From positions 14,106 to 75,682 of the forward strand of contig JAIXLP010000044.1 of assembly GCA_026954015.1 (NCBI GenBank): a stretch of 61,577 bases of DNA, written 5' to 3'. The notes beneath the pieces were generated by a model. It did no database searches, was not told the DNA's origin, and saw nothing but the letters and a program-made list of their open reading frames with translations. Below are positions 37,634-46,240 of the stretch, one piece after another. The position numbers and the translations under genes are program-made. The stretch's first letter is position 1. Every line of letters starts with the position of its first letter. The stretch comes from Burkholderiales bacterium. Lineage in GTDB: Bacteria; Pseudomonadota; Gammaproteobacteria; Burkholderiales; Burkholderiaceae_C.

Positions 37634-38473
37634 TCAGCTCGCCCGGCCGTCGCCAAAGTCGTGCAGCGGCGCCAGCGACGGGAATGCCCCTGCGCGCTGC
37701 TCCTTCATCGCCGACACCGCCTCGCGCACGTGGGCGTTGCTCCAGATCGCGCCCTGCATCCAGCCCATCTGGCGCAGGCCGTCATCCACCGCATGGTCGC
37801 GCGCGTAGTGGATCACCTGCTTGGTGCCCCAGATGGCCACCGGCGACTTGGCCGCGATCTCGCGCGCGCACTGCAGCGCGGCGGCCAGGCACGCCTCGGG
37901 TGTGTCGAATACCTCGTTGACCAGCCCGACCTCGCGCGCCCGCGCTGCCGGCATGCGCCGGCCGGTGTAGGCCAGCTCCTTGACCACGCCCAGTGGCACG
38001 AGCTTGGGCAGGCGCTGCAGCGTGCCGACGTCGGCCACCATGCCGATGTTGATCTCCTGGATGCAGAAGAACGCGTCCTGCGTGGCGTAGCGTATGCACG
38101 CCGCCGTCACCAGGTCCACCGCGCCGCCGATGCACCCACCCTGGATCGCGGCGATGACGGGGATGCGCAGCGTCTCCAGCCGCGTGAACGTGGCCTGCAG
38201 GCGCGCGAGCAGGTCGAAGATGGCCGCGCGCCCCTCGGGGCTGGCGTCGTCCAACTCGATGCTGCCGCCGAATACCTCCAGCGCCATGCCGGCCGAAAAA
38301 TGCCGGCCGGTGCTCGAAAGCACCAGGGCGCGTGCCTCGCCGCGCTGGTGCAGCGTATCCAGCACCGCATCGAGCTCGCGCCAGAACACCGGGCCCATGG
38401 TGTTCATGGCTTCGGGGCGGTTCAGCACGAGGTGGGCGACATGGTCGGTCTGGGCCAGTTCAAAGCAGTGCAT
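37634..38473 (-). CDS. Crotonase family protein, dienoyl-CoA isomerase-like
   Basis: 279-residue crotonase. The block GGCIGGAVDLVTAACIRYA, then DAFFCIQEINIGMVADVGTL is the signature of delta3,5-delta2,4-dienoyl-CoA isomerase. Asp120, Glu140 and Asp148 have the same spacing as the catalytic Asp176, Glu196 and Asp204 of the rat enzyme, supporting the isomerase assignment, a role in unsaturated fatty-acid oxidation. It lies between dinB and the ribH riboswitch without obvious functional link. Confidence 0.85.
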   Translation of the reverse strand: MHCFELAQTDHVAHLVLNRPEAMNTMGPVFWRELDAVLDTLHQRGEARALVLSSTGRHFSAGMALEVFGGSIELDDASPEGRAAIFDLLARLQATFTRLETLRIPVIAAIQGGCIGGAVDLVTAACIRYATQDAFFCIQEINIGMVADVGTLQRLPKLVPLGVVKELAYTGRRMPAARAREVGLVNEVFDTPEACLAAALQCAREIAAKSPVAIWGTKQVIHYARDHAVDDGLRQMGWMQGAIWSNAHVREAVSAMKEQRAGAFPSLAPLHDFGDGRAS

Positions 38474-38489
38474 GGCGGGGGGCTCATGG

Positions 38490-39704
38490 TCAAGGGGTGG
38501 ATGGGAACAGCGGCAGCTCGGGCTCGCTCTGCACGGCAGCGGCAGGCGAGCCTAGGTCGGCGCGGCGCGCGAGCGAACCGACGCGCACGCCCAGCAGGCG
38601 CAGGCGGCGCGAGAGGTCCGCGCGCTTGAGGCACAGCCCCGCCACCTGGCGGATGCGGCGCGCGTCGTCGGTGTAGTCGGGCACGGTCTGGTCGCGCGTG
38701 ACGATCTTGAAGTCGTCATAGCGCAGCTTGATGCCTATCGTGCGCCCCAGGTAGCCTCCACGCGCGAGGTCGTCCGCCACCTGCTCGCACAGCTCGGTGA
38801 AGATGCCGCCCAGCAGCGCGCGGTCGCGCACGGCGTGCAGGTCACGCTCGAACGTGGTCTCGCGGCTCATGCTCACGGGCTCGCTCGCGGTCTCCACCGG
38901 CCGCTCGTCGCGCCCCCACGCCGCATCGTGCAGCCACGCGCCGTGCGTCGGCCCGAACCGCGCCACCAGCCACGCGCGCTCGCAGGCGGCCAGCTCGCCT
39001 ATCGTGCGGATGCCGTAGTGCTGCAGCTTCGCGTCCGTCTTGGGGCCGATGCCGTTGATCTTGCGGCACGCGAGCGGCCAGATGCGCGGCTGCAGGTCCT
39101 CGGGCAGCACGATGGCGATGCCGTTGGGCTTGTTGAATTCGCTCGCCATCTTGGCGATCAGCTTGTTGGGCGCCACGCCCACCGAGCAGGTGAGGCCCGT
39201 GGCATCGAAGATGCTTTGCTGAATCCGCCGCGCCAGCACCCGGCCGCCCTCGCGCTGGCCGTCCGGCGCATCGGTAAAGTCGATGTACACCTCGTCCACG
39301 CCGCGGTTTTCCATCACCGGCGCGATCGATACGATCACCTGCTTGAAGCGGCGCGAATAGCGCCGGTACTCGGCGAAATCCACCGGCAGCAGCAGCGCCT
39401 GCGGGCACAGGCGCGCGGCCTTCATCAGGCCCATGGCCGAGCCCACGCCAAACGCACGCGCCGGGTAGGTGGCGGTGGTGATGACGCCCCGCCCCACGTA
39501 GTCCGCCAGGCGCGGAAACGCCTCCACCGCGATCTCGTGCAAGCGCCCCGCCCAGGCCCGGCTGCGCGCCAGGTCCTCCTCGGTGGGCGCGCCGCCGATC
39601 ACCACCGGCAGCCCCTTGAGCTGCGGATAGCGCAGCAGCTCGACGGACGCATAGAAGGCGTCCATGTCGAGGTGGGCGACGCGGCGTGGAAGCGGCGGGT
39701 TCAC
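38490..39704 (-). CDS. dinB: DNA polymerase IV (DinB, Y family)
   Basis: Error-prone translesion polymerase of 404 residues. Metal-binding motifs are HLDMDAFYASVE near residues 11-22 and VDEVYIDF; the thumb helix-hairpin-helix (KINGIGPKTDAKL) and little finger (SVSRETTF-like SMSRETTFERD) are present. It seems to start at GTG 39704 with GACAAT six bases upstream, a possible -10 giving a leaderless message. The C-terminus lacks a clear clamp-binding QLxLF but ends in ELPLFPS, which may serve. No LexA box was recognised upstream. Confidence 0.93.
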   Translation of the reverse strand: MNPPLPRRVAHLDMDAFYASVELLRYPQLKGLPVVIGGAPTEEDLARSRAWAGRLHEIAVEAFPRLADYVGRGVITTATYPARAFGVGSAMGLMKAARLCPQALLLPVDFAEYRRYSRRFKQVIVSIAPVMENRGVDEVYIDFTDAPDGQREGGRVLARRIQQSIFDATGLTCSVGVAPNKLIAKMASEFNKPNGIAIVLPEDLQPRIWPLACRKINGIGPKTDAKLQHYGIRTIGELAACERAWLVARFGPTHGAWLHDAAWGRDERPVETASEPVSMSRETTFERDLHAVRDRALLGGIFTELCEQVADDLARGGYLGRTIGIKLRYDDFKIVTRDQTVPDYTDDARRIRQVAGLCLKRADLSRRLRLLGVRVGSLARRADLGSPAAAVQSEPELPLFPSTP

Positions 39705-39710
39705 ACCGCT

Positions 39711-39716
39711 ATTGTC
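39711..39716 (-). promoter_or_regulatory. Candidate leaderless -10 of dinB
   Basis: Minus-strand GACAAT (four of six to consensus), then AGCGGT and the GTG start. It overlaps the lldD stop codon (TGACAAT). No -35 is visible, so this is a weak call. Confidence 0.3.
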
Positions 39717-40878
39717 AGGCGCTGGGGTAGGTGCCAGGCACGAGGATGGAGCGGTCCACCGTCCGGATATCGGTATGGCCGCAGAACGCCATGCTGGTAT
39801 CGAGCTCCTTGTGCAGCAGCTGCAGCGCCTTGGTCACGCCCGCCTCGCCGAACGCCCCCAGGCCATAGACCATCGCGCGGCCGATCAGGATGCCGCGCGC
39901 GCCCAGCGCCCAGGCGCGCAGGATGTCCTGCCCGGTGCGGATGCCGCCGTCCATCCAGACTTCCAGCTTGTCGCCCACCGCGGCGACGATCGCGGGCAAC
40001 TGGCGGATGCTCGACGGCGCCCCATCGAGCTGGCGCCCGCCGTGGTTGCTCACGATGATCGCGTCCGCCCCGTGCTGCGCGGCAAGCACCGCGTCCTCGA
40101 CCTCCATGATGCCCTTGAGCACGAGCTTGCCGCCCCACTGCGCCTTGACCCATTCGACGTCGTCCCACGACAGCGTCGGGTCAAACTGCTCGTTGGTCCA
40201 CGACGCCAGCGACGACATGTTCTCCACCCCCGCCACGTGCCCGACGATGTTGCCGAAGCTGCGGCGCTTCGTCCCCGCCATGCCCAGGCACCAGCGCGGC
40301 TTGGTGAGGAGGTTGACGATGTTGGCAAGCGTCGGCCTGGGCGGCGCCGACAGGCCGTTCTTGATGTCCTTGTGGCGCTGGCCGATGACCTGCAGGTCGA
40401 GCGTGAGCACGAGCGCGCTGCACCCCGCCTTTTTCGCGCGCCCGATCATGCGCGCCATCGACTCGCGATCGCGCATGAGGTAGAGCTGGAACCAGAACGG
40501 CGCCGAGGTGTGCTCGGCGATGTCCTCGATCGAGCAGATGCTCATCGTCGAGAGCGTGAACGGCACGCCGAATTTTTCCGCGGCCCTGGCCGCGAGGATC
40601 TCGCCGTCGGCGTGCTGCATGCCCAGCATGCCCACGGGCGCCAGCGCCACCGGCATGGCCACCTTCTGCCCCACCATCGTCGCCGCGGTGCTGCGGTTTT
40701 CCATGTTCACCGCGACGCGCTGGCGAAACAGTATCGTCTGCAGGTCCGCGCTGTTGGCGCGGTAGGTGCTCTCGGTCCACGAGCCGGTGTCGGCATAGTC
40801 GTAGAACATGCGCGGCACGCGGCTTTGCGCCACCACGCGCAGGTCCTCGACGCAGGTCATCTTGTCTAGCTGGGGCAT
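39715..40878 (-). CDS. lldD: FMN-dependent alpha-hydroxy-acid dehydrogenase (L-lactate dehydrogenase type)
   Basis: 387-residue flavoenzyme that oxidises L-lactate or a related 2-hydroxy acid to the keto acid at the membrane. Active-site residues appear in FYDYADTGSWTE, LTLDLQVIGQRHKD and the signature SNHGGRQLDG, which contains the catalytic His, followed by the substrate Arg. AGGGTGG before the ATG is a fair ribosome site. The symbol is the most likely family member; glycolate or mandelate-type activity cannot be ruled out. Confidence 0.87.
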   Translation of the reverse strand: MPQLDKMTCVEDLRVVAQSRVPRMFYDYADTGSWTESTYRANSADLQTILFRQRVAVNMENRSTAATMVGQKVAMPVALAPVGMLGMQHADGEILAARAAEKFGVPFTLSTMSICSIEDIAEHTSAPFWFQLYLMRDRESMARMIGRAKKAGCSALVLTLDLQVIGQRHKDIKNGLSAPPRPTLANIVNLLTKPRWCLGMAGTKRRSFGNIVGHVAGVENMSSLASWTNEQFDPTLSWDDVEWVKAQWGGKLVLKGIMEVEDAVLAAQHGADAIIVSNHGGRQLDGAPSSIRQLPAIVAAVGDKLEVWMDGGIRTGQDILRAWALGARGILIGRAMVYGLGAFGEAGVTKALQLLHKELDTSMAFCGHTDIRTVDRSILVPGTYPSA

Positions 40879-40936
40879 GGTCCACCCTGGGTTATTGGCA
40901 TCACGCCAGTCAGCCCGGCGCGCTGCGGCATGCGGT

Positions 40937-41920
40937 TCAGGCGCGCACCGCGACGATCACGCGCCCGCGCACCTTGCCCGCCAGCATCTCTGGCGCGAGT
41001 GCGGGCACGTCGGCGAGCGCAACCTCCTGCGTCACCACGTCGAGCTTGGAAAGATCGAGGTCGCTAGCAAGGCGCCGCCAGGCTTCCAGCCGCTCGGCAC
41101 GCGGCGCCATCACGCTGTCCACCCCCACCAGCGTCACGCCGCGCAGGATGAAGGGCGCCACGGTGGCCGGGAAGTCCATGCCCGAAGCGAGGCCGCAGGC
41201 GGCGACCGTGCCACGGTAGCGCATCGCGGCGCAGACGTTGGCCAGCACGTGGCCGCCCGCCACATCGATCGCACCGGCCCACTGCTCCCTGGCGAGCGGC
41301 TTGCCCGGCGCGCTCAGGCTCGCGCGCTCGACGATGTGCTGAGCGCCCAGGCCCTTGAGATAATCGGCCTGCTCGGCACGGCCCGTCACCGCGCTCACTT
41401 CATAACCGAGCTTGGCCAGCACCGCCACCGCGACGCTGCCCACGCCACCGGCCGCGCCGGTCACCACCACGGGGCCGGACGCAGGCGTGACGCCGCGACG
41501 CTCCAGCGCCATCACGCACAGCATCGCGGTGTAGCCTGCGGTACCTATGCCCATCGCCTGCTTGAGCGAGAACGGCGCCTGCAGCGGCACCAGCCAGTCG
41601 CCGTTGACGCGCGCCCGCTCAGCCAGCCCGCCCCAGTGCTTTTCCCCGACGCCCCAGCCGTTCAGGACCACCGAGTCGCCCGGCTTGCAGGCGGGGTGCG
41701 ACGAGGTTTCCACCACGCCCGCGAAATCGATGCCTGGCACCATGGGGAACTGGCGCACCACGGGCGATGCGCCGGTGATCGCGAGCGCATCCTTGTAGTT
41801 GAGCGTGGAGTACGCCACGCGCACCGTCACATCACCCTCGGGCAATTGCTCGGGGTTGATGCCACGCAGGTCGGCCGTGTACCGCCCGTCCTGCTTGTCG
41901 ATCCAGATGCCTTGGAACAT
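40937..41920 (-). CDS. acuI: Acrylyl-CoA reductase AcuI-type (MDR family)
   Basis: Medium-chain NADPH oxidoreductase of the YhdH/AcuI family, which reduces acryloyl-CoA to propionyl-CoA. From the ATG at 41920, with GAGGAGG eight bases before it, the protein has 327 residues. Landmarks are [33 protein letters not shown] and the nucleotide-binding [14 protein letters not shown]. No zinc-binding Cys cluster, as expected for this branch. Lies between aroG and lldD on the same strand; no obvious pathway link. Confidence 0.88.
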   Translation of the reverse strand: MFQGIWIDKQDGRYTADLRGINPEQLPEGDVTVRVAYSTLNYKDALAITGASPVVRQFPMVPGIDFAGVVETSSHPACKPGDSVVLNGWGVGEKHWGGLAERARVNGDWLVPLQAPFSLKQAMGIGTAGYTAMLCVMALERRGVTPASGPVVVTGAAGGVGSVAVAVLAKLGYEVSAVTGRAEQADYLKGLGAQHIVERASLSAPGKPLAREQWAGAIDVAGGHVLANVCAAMRYRGTVAACGLASGMDFPATVAPFILRGVTLVGVDSVMAPRAERLEAWRRLASDLDLSKLDVVTQEVALADVPALAPEMLAGKVRGRVIVAVRA

Positions 41921-41981
41921 GTCAGCCGCCTCCTCGTCTCCTGTCGCCCATGCACAGGTGCACATGAGCCGGCAGGCGAGC

Positions 41982-43139
41982 TTACACCGACGCTTCCACC
42001 TCCGTCTGCGTGGCGGCCGGGGTCTTCTCGCGTCGCACCTGCACCGCGTTGGCCAGCGTCTCCAGGCAGGCGAGCGAGTCTTCCCAGCCCAGGCAGGCAT
42101 CGGTGATGCTCTGGCCGTACACGAGCGCGTGCGGATCGTCCTTGCCCGGCGTGAACTTTTGCGCCCCCGGCACCAGCGCGCTTTCGATCATCACGCCGAA
42201 GACGCTGTGTGAGCCCCCTTCAAGCTGCCCCGCGATGTCGCGCACCACATCGCGCTGGCGTTCGTGCTGCTTGCGGCTGTTGGCGTGGCTGCAGTCGACC
42301 ATCAGCGACGGCGGCAACCCCGCGGCGGCCAGGTCCTTGCACGCCGCCTCGACGCTGGCCGCATCGTAGTTCGGCGCCTTGCCACCGCGCAGGATCACGT
42401 GGCAATCCTGGTTGCCGCTGGTGTGCACGATCGCCACCTGCCCGTTCTTGTGCACCGAGAGAAAGTGGTGGCCGCGGCTGGCGGACTGGATCGCGTCGGT
42501 GGCGATGCGCACGTTGCCGTCGGTGCCGTTCTTGAAGCCGATGGGCGCCGACATGCCCGAGGCCAGCTCGCGGTGCACCTGGCTCTCGGTGGTGCGCGCA
42601 CCGATCGCGCCCCAGCTGATGAGGTCGCCGATGTACTGCGGGCTGATGGTATCGAGCAGCTCGCTGGCCGCGGGCACGCCCAGGCGGTTGATGTCAATGA
42701 GCAGCTCGCGCGCGATGCGCAGGCCCTCGTCAATGCGGTAGCTGCCGTCGAGGTAGGGGTCGTTGATGAGGCCCTTCCAGCCCACCGTGGTGCGCGGCTT
42801 CTCGAAGTACACGCGCATCACGATCTCCAGCCGGTCCTGGTACTGCGCACGCACCGCGCGCAGCTTGTGCGCGTACTCCAGCGCGGCGGCCGGGTTGTGG
42901 ATCGAGCACGGGCCGACGATCACCAGCAGCCTGTCATCCTCGCCCTTGATGATGCGGTGGATGCGCCGGCGCGTGTCGGCGATCAGCGTCTCGACGGCGG
43001 TGCCGCGGATCGGGAAGAACCGGATCAGGTGTTCGGGAGGAGGCAGCACGGTGATGTCCTGGATGCGTTGGTCGTCGGTGGCGCTCGTCGTGGGCGCGCC
43101 GTACTGCCAGGTGTCGTTCTTGCTGCTCGGGGGAGTCAT
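41982..43139 (-). CDS. aroG: 3-deoxy-7-phosphoheptulonate (DAHP) synthase, class I
   Basis: First enzyme of the shikimate pathway, joining phosphoenolpyruvate and erythrose 4-phosphate. From the ATG with AAGGAAA upstream it has 385 residues. Class Ia motifs are [30 protein letters not shown] (as two joined blocks), GFKNGTDGN and VDCSHANS. Feedback inhibition by an aromatic amino acid is expected for the family, but the specificity (Phe, Tyr or Trp) is not assigned. Expression appears controlled by the aromatic leader-peptide attenuator just upstream. Confidence 0.95.
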   Translation of the reverse strand: MTPPSSKNDTWQYGAPTTSATDDQRIQDITVLPPPEHLIRFFPIRGTAVETLIADTRRRIHRIIKGEDDRLLVIVGPCSIHNPAAALEYAHKLRAVRAQYQDRLEIVMRVYFEKPRTTVGWKGLINDPYLDGSYRIDEGLRIARELLIDINRLGVPAASELLDTISPQYIGDLISWGAIGARTTESQVHRELASGMSAPIGFKNGTDGNVRIATDAIQSASRGHHFLSVHKNGQVAIVHTSGNQDCHVILRGGKAPNYDAASVEAACKDLAAAGLPPSLMVDCSHANSRKQHERQRDVVRDIAGQLEGGSHSVFGVMIESALVPGAQKFTPGKDDPHALVYGQSITDACLGWEDSLACLETLANAVQVRREKTPAATQTEVEASV

Positions 43140-43176
43140 GTCGGTTTCCTTGGTGGGTGGTCTGGATGCAAGCCAC

Positions 43177-43213
43177 AAAAAAACCGCCGGGCGAGGATCG
43201 CTGCGGCGGTTTT
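43177..43213 (-). terminator. Attenuator terminator in the aroG leader
   Basis: Minus-strand stem AAAACCGCCG with CGGCGGTTTT (ten pairs, 14-base loop); the T run continues to seven T (43183-43177). It lies between the leader peptide and aroG. Its first arm can alternatively pair with GGCGGTT at 43258-43252 in the last leader codons, an antiterminator. Confidence 0.9.
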
Positions 43214-43249
43214 CTTGATGAGTAGGGGCTCAATACATGCGCGTGCCTC

Positions 43250-43306
43250 TCAACCGCCTTGGGTCGAGAACCAAAAGTAAAAGTAGAACGCGCGATGCGT
43301 GGCCAT
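43250..43306 (-). CDS. Aromatic leader peptide of aroG (MATHRAFYFYFWFSTQGG)
   Basis: An 18-codon open frame whose product has seven aromatic residues in a row (Phe7 to Phe13: four Phe, two Tyr, one Trp). It ends 36 bases before the terminator stem. A ribosome stalled on these codons for lack of charged tRNA would leave the GGC-GGT-TGA end free to pair with the terminator's first arm and allow aroG transcription. A ribosome that reaches the stop would cover it, letting the terminator form. The start lies six bases after TACATT, without a ribosome site, so it may be leaderless. Confidence 0.85.
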   Translation of the reverse strand: MATHRAFYFYFWFSTQGG

Positions 43307-43312
43307 GCGCTC

Positions 43313-43342
43313 AATGTAGCACGAGATGCGGCAGTGCAACAA
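43313..43342 (-). promoter_or_regulatory. Candidate promoter of the aroG leader transcript
   Basis: Minus-strand TTGTTG (43342-43337), an 18-base spacer, TACATT (43318-43313), then GAGCGC and the leader ATG. Standard spacing places +1 on the ATG itself. Matches to consensus are only moderate. Confidence 0.4.
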
Positions 43343-43549
43343 ACTGCGTTGCCGCCACGCTACAGGCTCTAAGGCAAGGCTGCATCCATCCCCGCGATGC
43401 GGCGCGCCCTGCATGGGGATGGGATGCAAGACGCAAGGCGCAGCCATGGTGTGGTGGCCATGGCGAGCATTTGCAACGCCGCAGACCGCCCCAGGCAGCG
43501 GTGCGACGCGCACAAGGGACTGGTTCAGCGTTGGCCCTAAATGAGTCCC
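43343..43549. other. tldD-aroG intergenic region with large inverted repeats
   Basis: Non-coding by my reading. It contains an imperfect 13-pair inverted repeat (TGCATCCATCCCC at 43381 and GGGGATGGGATGCA ending 43428, one bulge) and a second palindrome, GCCATGG/CCATGGC around an eight-base loop (near 43443-43464). Neither has a T tract, so they are not ordinary terminators. Confidence 0.5.
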
Positions 43550-45010
43550 TCAAGCGGTGCCGCCCACGGTGAGCGCATCGATGCGCAGCGTCGGCATGCC
43601 CACACCCACCGGCACGCTCTGGCCCTCCTTGCCGCAGGTGCCCACGCCGCTGTCGAGCCGCAGGTCGTTGCCGATCATGCGGATCTTCTTGAGCGCGTCG
43701 GGGCCGCTACCCACGAGCGTTGCGCCCTTGACGGGGTAGAGCAGCCTGCCGTCTTCCACCCACCACGCCTGGCTCGCCGAAAACACGAACTTGCCGCTCG
43801 TGATGTCCACCTGCCCGCCGCCGAAGTTGGTCGCGTACAGGCCTTTCTTGATGCTCGCGACGATCTCCCGCGGATCGTGCCCGCCCGCGAGCATGTAGGT
43901 GTTGGTCATGCGCGGCATGGGCACGTGCGCATAGCTCTCGCGCCGACCATTGCCGGTGCGCGGCACGCCCATGAGGCGGGCGTTGAGCGCATCCTGCATG
44001 TAGCCCTTGAGGATGCCGTCCTCGATCAGCACGTTGCGCTGTGTCGCGTGCCCTTCGTCGTCGATGTTCAGCGACCCGCGCCGGTCGGCGATCGTGCCGT
44101 CGTCCAGCACCGTCACCCCCCTGGCGGCCACACGCTCGCCGATGCGGCCGCTGAAGGTGCTCGAGCCCTTGCGATTGAAATCGCCCTCCAGACCGTGGCC
44201 CACCGCCTCGTGCAGCAGCACACCGGGCCAGCCGGGGCCGAGCACCACCGTCATCTCGCCCGCGGGCGCAGGGCGCGATTCGAGGTTGGTGAGCGCCGCC
44301 TGCACGGCATCGTTCACGTACTCGTCGATCTGCGCTTCGGTGAAATACGCGAGACCGAAGCGCCCGCCGCCACCGGCCGAGCCCACCTCACGCCGACCCC
44401 CCTGCTCGGCGATTACCGTCACCGACAGCCGTACGAGCGGGCGCACGTCGGCCGCGAGCGTGCCGTCCGCGCGCGCCACCAGCACCACGTCGTACTCGCT
44501 CGCCAGGCCCGCCATCACCTGCACCACGCGCGGATCCCTGGCGCGCGCGCGCTGCTCCACGCGCTCGAGCAACCGCACCTTGGCGCTGCTGTCGAGGCTG
44601 GCGATCGGGTCCTCCGCGGGATAGAGTCGACGGCTTTTGACTATCTTTTCAGAAGCTGCTCGCGCCCGCCTGCTCTGTGCTGCAGCCGAAATAGACCGTA
44701 CAGTGCGCGCGGCGTCGAGCAGCGACGCCTCGGAGATGTCGTCCGAATAGGCAAACGCTGTCTTCTCGCCGCTCACGGCGCGCACGCCCACGCCCTGGTC
44801 GATCGAGAACGACCCCGTCTTGACGATGCCCTCCTCCAGGCTCCAGCCCTCGCTGCGCGTGTATTCAAAGTACAGGTCGGCATCATCGACGCGGTGCGCG
44901 CGGATTTCCGCCAGCGCCCGTGCCAAATGGGTTTCATCGAGCCCGAAAGGCTCCAGCAGCAGCGCGCGCGCCGTGGCCAGGCGCTCTATCGTCGGTTCGC
45001 GTGAAATCAT
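43550..45010 (-). CDS. tldD: Metalloprotease TldD
   Basis: Zinc-dependent half of the TldD/TldE protease that matures microcin B17 and degrades CcdA in E. coli; 486 residues from the ATG at 45010 (an ATG nine bases upstream is the alternative). The metal site is HEAVGHGLEGDF. The region around residues 107-131 (SISAAAQSRRARAASEKIVK) is unusually A/T-rich at DNA level and resembles a segment of sppA. The TldE/PmbA partner is not in the window. Confidence 0.93.
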   Translation of the reverse strand: MISREPTIERLATARALLLEPFGLDETHLARALAEIRAHRVDDADLYFEYTRSEGWSLEEGIVKTGSFSIDQGVGVRAVSGEKTAFAYSDDISEASLLDAARTVRSISAAAQSRRARAASEKIVKSRRLYPAEDPIASLDSSAKVRLLERVEQRARARDPRVVQVMAGLASEYDVVLVARADGTLAADVRPLVRLSVTVIAEQGGRREVGSAGGGGRFGLAYFTEAQIDEYVNDAVQAALTNLESRPAPAGEMTVVLGPGWPGVLLHEAVGHGLEGDFNRKGSSTFSGRIGERVAARGVTVLDDGTIADRRGSLNIDDEGHATQRNVLIEDGILKGYMQDALNARLMGVPRTGNGRRESYAHVPMPRMTNTYMLAGGHDPREIVASIKKGLYATNFGGGQVDITSGKFVFSASQAWWVEDGRLLYPVKGATLVGSGPDALKKIRMIGNDLRLDSGVGTCGKEGQSVPVGVGMPTLRIDALTVGGTA

Positions 45011-45032
45011 GGATGGCATTGTCCTATACCGT

Positions 45033-46208
45033 TCATAGAGGCGCAGGCAGCCCCTCGGGTTCTTGGCGCTCGGCCTTGGCCACCGACATCAACACCCCGA
45101 GCGCGAGCCCGAGCGAGAGCGCGGCCGTGCCGCCATAGCTCACGAAGGGCAGCGGCACGCCGACGACGGGCAGCAGGCCGCTCACCATGCCCATGTTGAC
45201 GAAGGCGTAAGCGAAGAAGATCACCGCCACCGCGCCCGCGACGAGGCGCGAGAACAGCGTCGGCGCCCGCGCCGCGATGGCCAGGCCGCGCCAGACCAGC
45301 AACATGAAGCAGACGATCAGCACCAGGTTGCCCACGAGCCCGAACTCCTCGGAGAACGCGGCGAAGATGAAGTCCGTCGTGCGTTCGGGGATGAATTCCA
45401 GGTGCGTCTGCGTGCCCGACATGAAGCCCTTGCCCCAGAAACCGCCCGAGCCGATTGCGATCATCCCCTGGATGATGTGAAAGCCCTTGCCCAGCGGATC
45501 ACGCGAGGGATCGAGCAAGGTGCACACGCGCTGCTGCTGGTAGTCGTGCAGCAGCGGCCACTGCACCCCCTGCGCGCACCACTGCGGCTCGAACCACACC
45601 AGCAGCCCTATGCCCACGGCCCCGAGCAGCAGCGGCGGCAGCACGAGCTTCCAGGGCAACCCGGCAAAGAAGATCACCGACAGGCCGGCCGCGAGCACCA
45701 GCAGCGCGGTGCCCAGGTCGGGCTGCTTCATGATGAGCCCCACCGGCAGCGCCAGCAGCGCCAGCGCCACCACGAAATCGAGTGCCCGCAGCTGCCCTTC
45801 GCGCCGCTGGAACCACCACGCGAGCATCAGCGGCATCGCGATCTTCAGGAGCTCGCTCGGCTGCACCACGACACCCAGGTTGATCCAGCGCTGCGCGCCC
45901 TTCTTGGTGATGCCGAAGACTGCCACCGCCACCAGCAGCGCCACGCCCACGGCGTACAACGGCACGGCCAGTGCCATGAGCCGCTGCGGCGGTACCTGCG
46001 CGACGATAAAGAGGATGCCCGCGGCCAGCAGCAGGTTGCGCACGTGGTCGGCGAAGCGGTTGGCAAAATCGTAGCCCGCCGAATACATCGCCACCAGCCC
46101 GATGCCCATGAGCGCCAGCACGAGGAGCAGCAGCGGCAGATCAAAGCCACGAAACAGCGGCGCGATGCGCTGCAGCAGCGTGGGCTGGTCGAACGTGGCG
46201 GGAGACAT
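45033..46208 (-). CDS. rodA: Rod-shape SEDS glycosyltransferase RodA
   Basis: Peptidoglycan polymerase of the elongasome, working with PBP2; 391 residues and about ten membrane spans. SEDS motifs are QPSELLKIAMPLMLAWW, MKQPDLGTALLVL with the key Asp, and the C-terminal LPVVGVPLPFVSYGGTA. PBP2 and mre genes would be expected upstream but are replaced here by a deletion scar. A TGGGATAAT extended -10 lies nine bases before the ATG. Confidence 0.95.
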   Translation of the reverse strand: MSPATFDQPTLLQRIAPLFRGFDLPLLLLVLALMGIGLVAMYSAGYDFANRFADHVRNLLLAAGILFIVAQVPPQRLMALAVPLYAVGVALLVAVAVFGITKKGAQRWINLGVVVQPSELLKIAMPLMLAWWFQRREGQLRALDFVVALALLALPVGLIMKQPDLGTALLVLAAGLSVIFFAGLPWKLVLPPLLLGAVGIGLLVWFEPQWCAQGVQWPLLHDYQQQRVCTLLDPSRDPLGKGFHIIQGMIAIGSGGFWGKGFMSGTQTHLEFIPERTTDFIFAAFSEEFGLVGNLVLIVCFMLLVWRGLAIAARAPTLFSRLVAGAVAVIFFAYAFVNMGMVSGLLPVVGVPLPFVSYGGTAALSLGLALGVLMSVAKAERQEPEGLPAPL

Positions 46209-46217
46209 GGGCGCGCG

Positions 46218-46226
46218 ATTATCCCA
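46218..46226 (-). promoter_or_regulatory. Candidate rodA promoter, extended -10
   Basis: Minus-strand TGG-GATAAT (GATAAT matches five of six) ends nine bases before the rodA ATG, predicting a leader of only two or three bases. No -35 match. Confidence 0.45.
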
Positions 46227-46240
46227 GCCACCCGTCCCAC

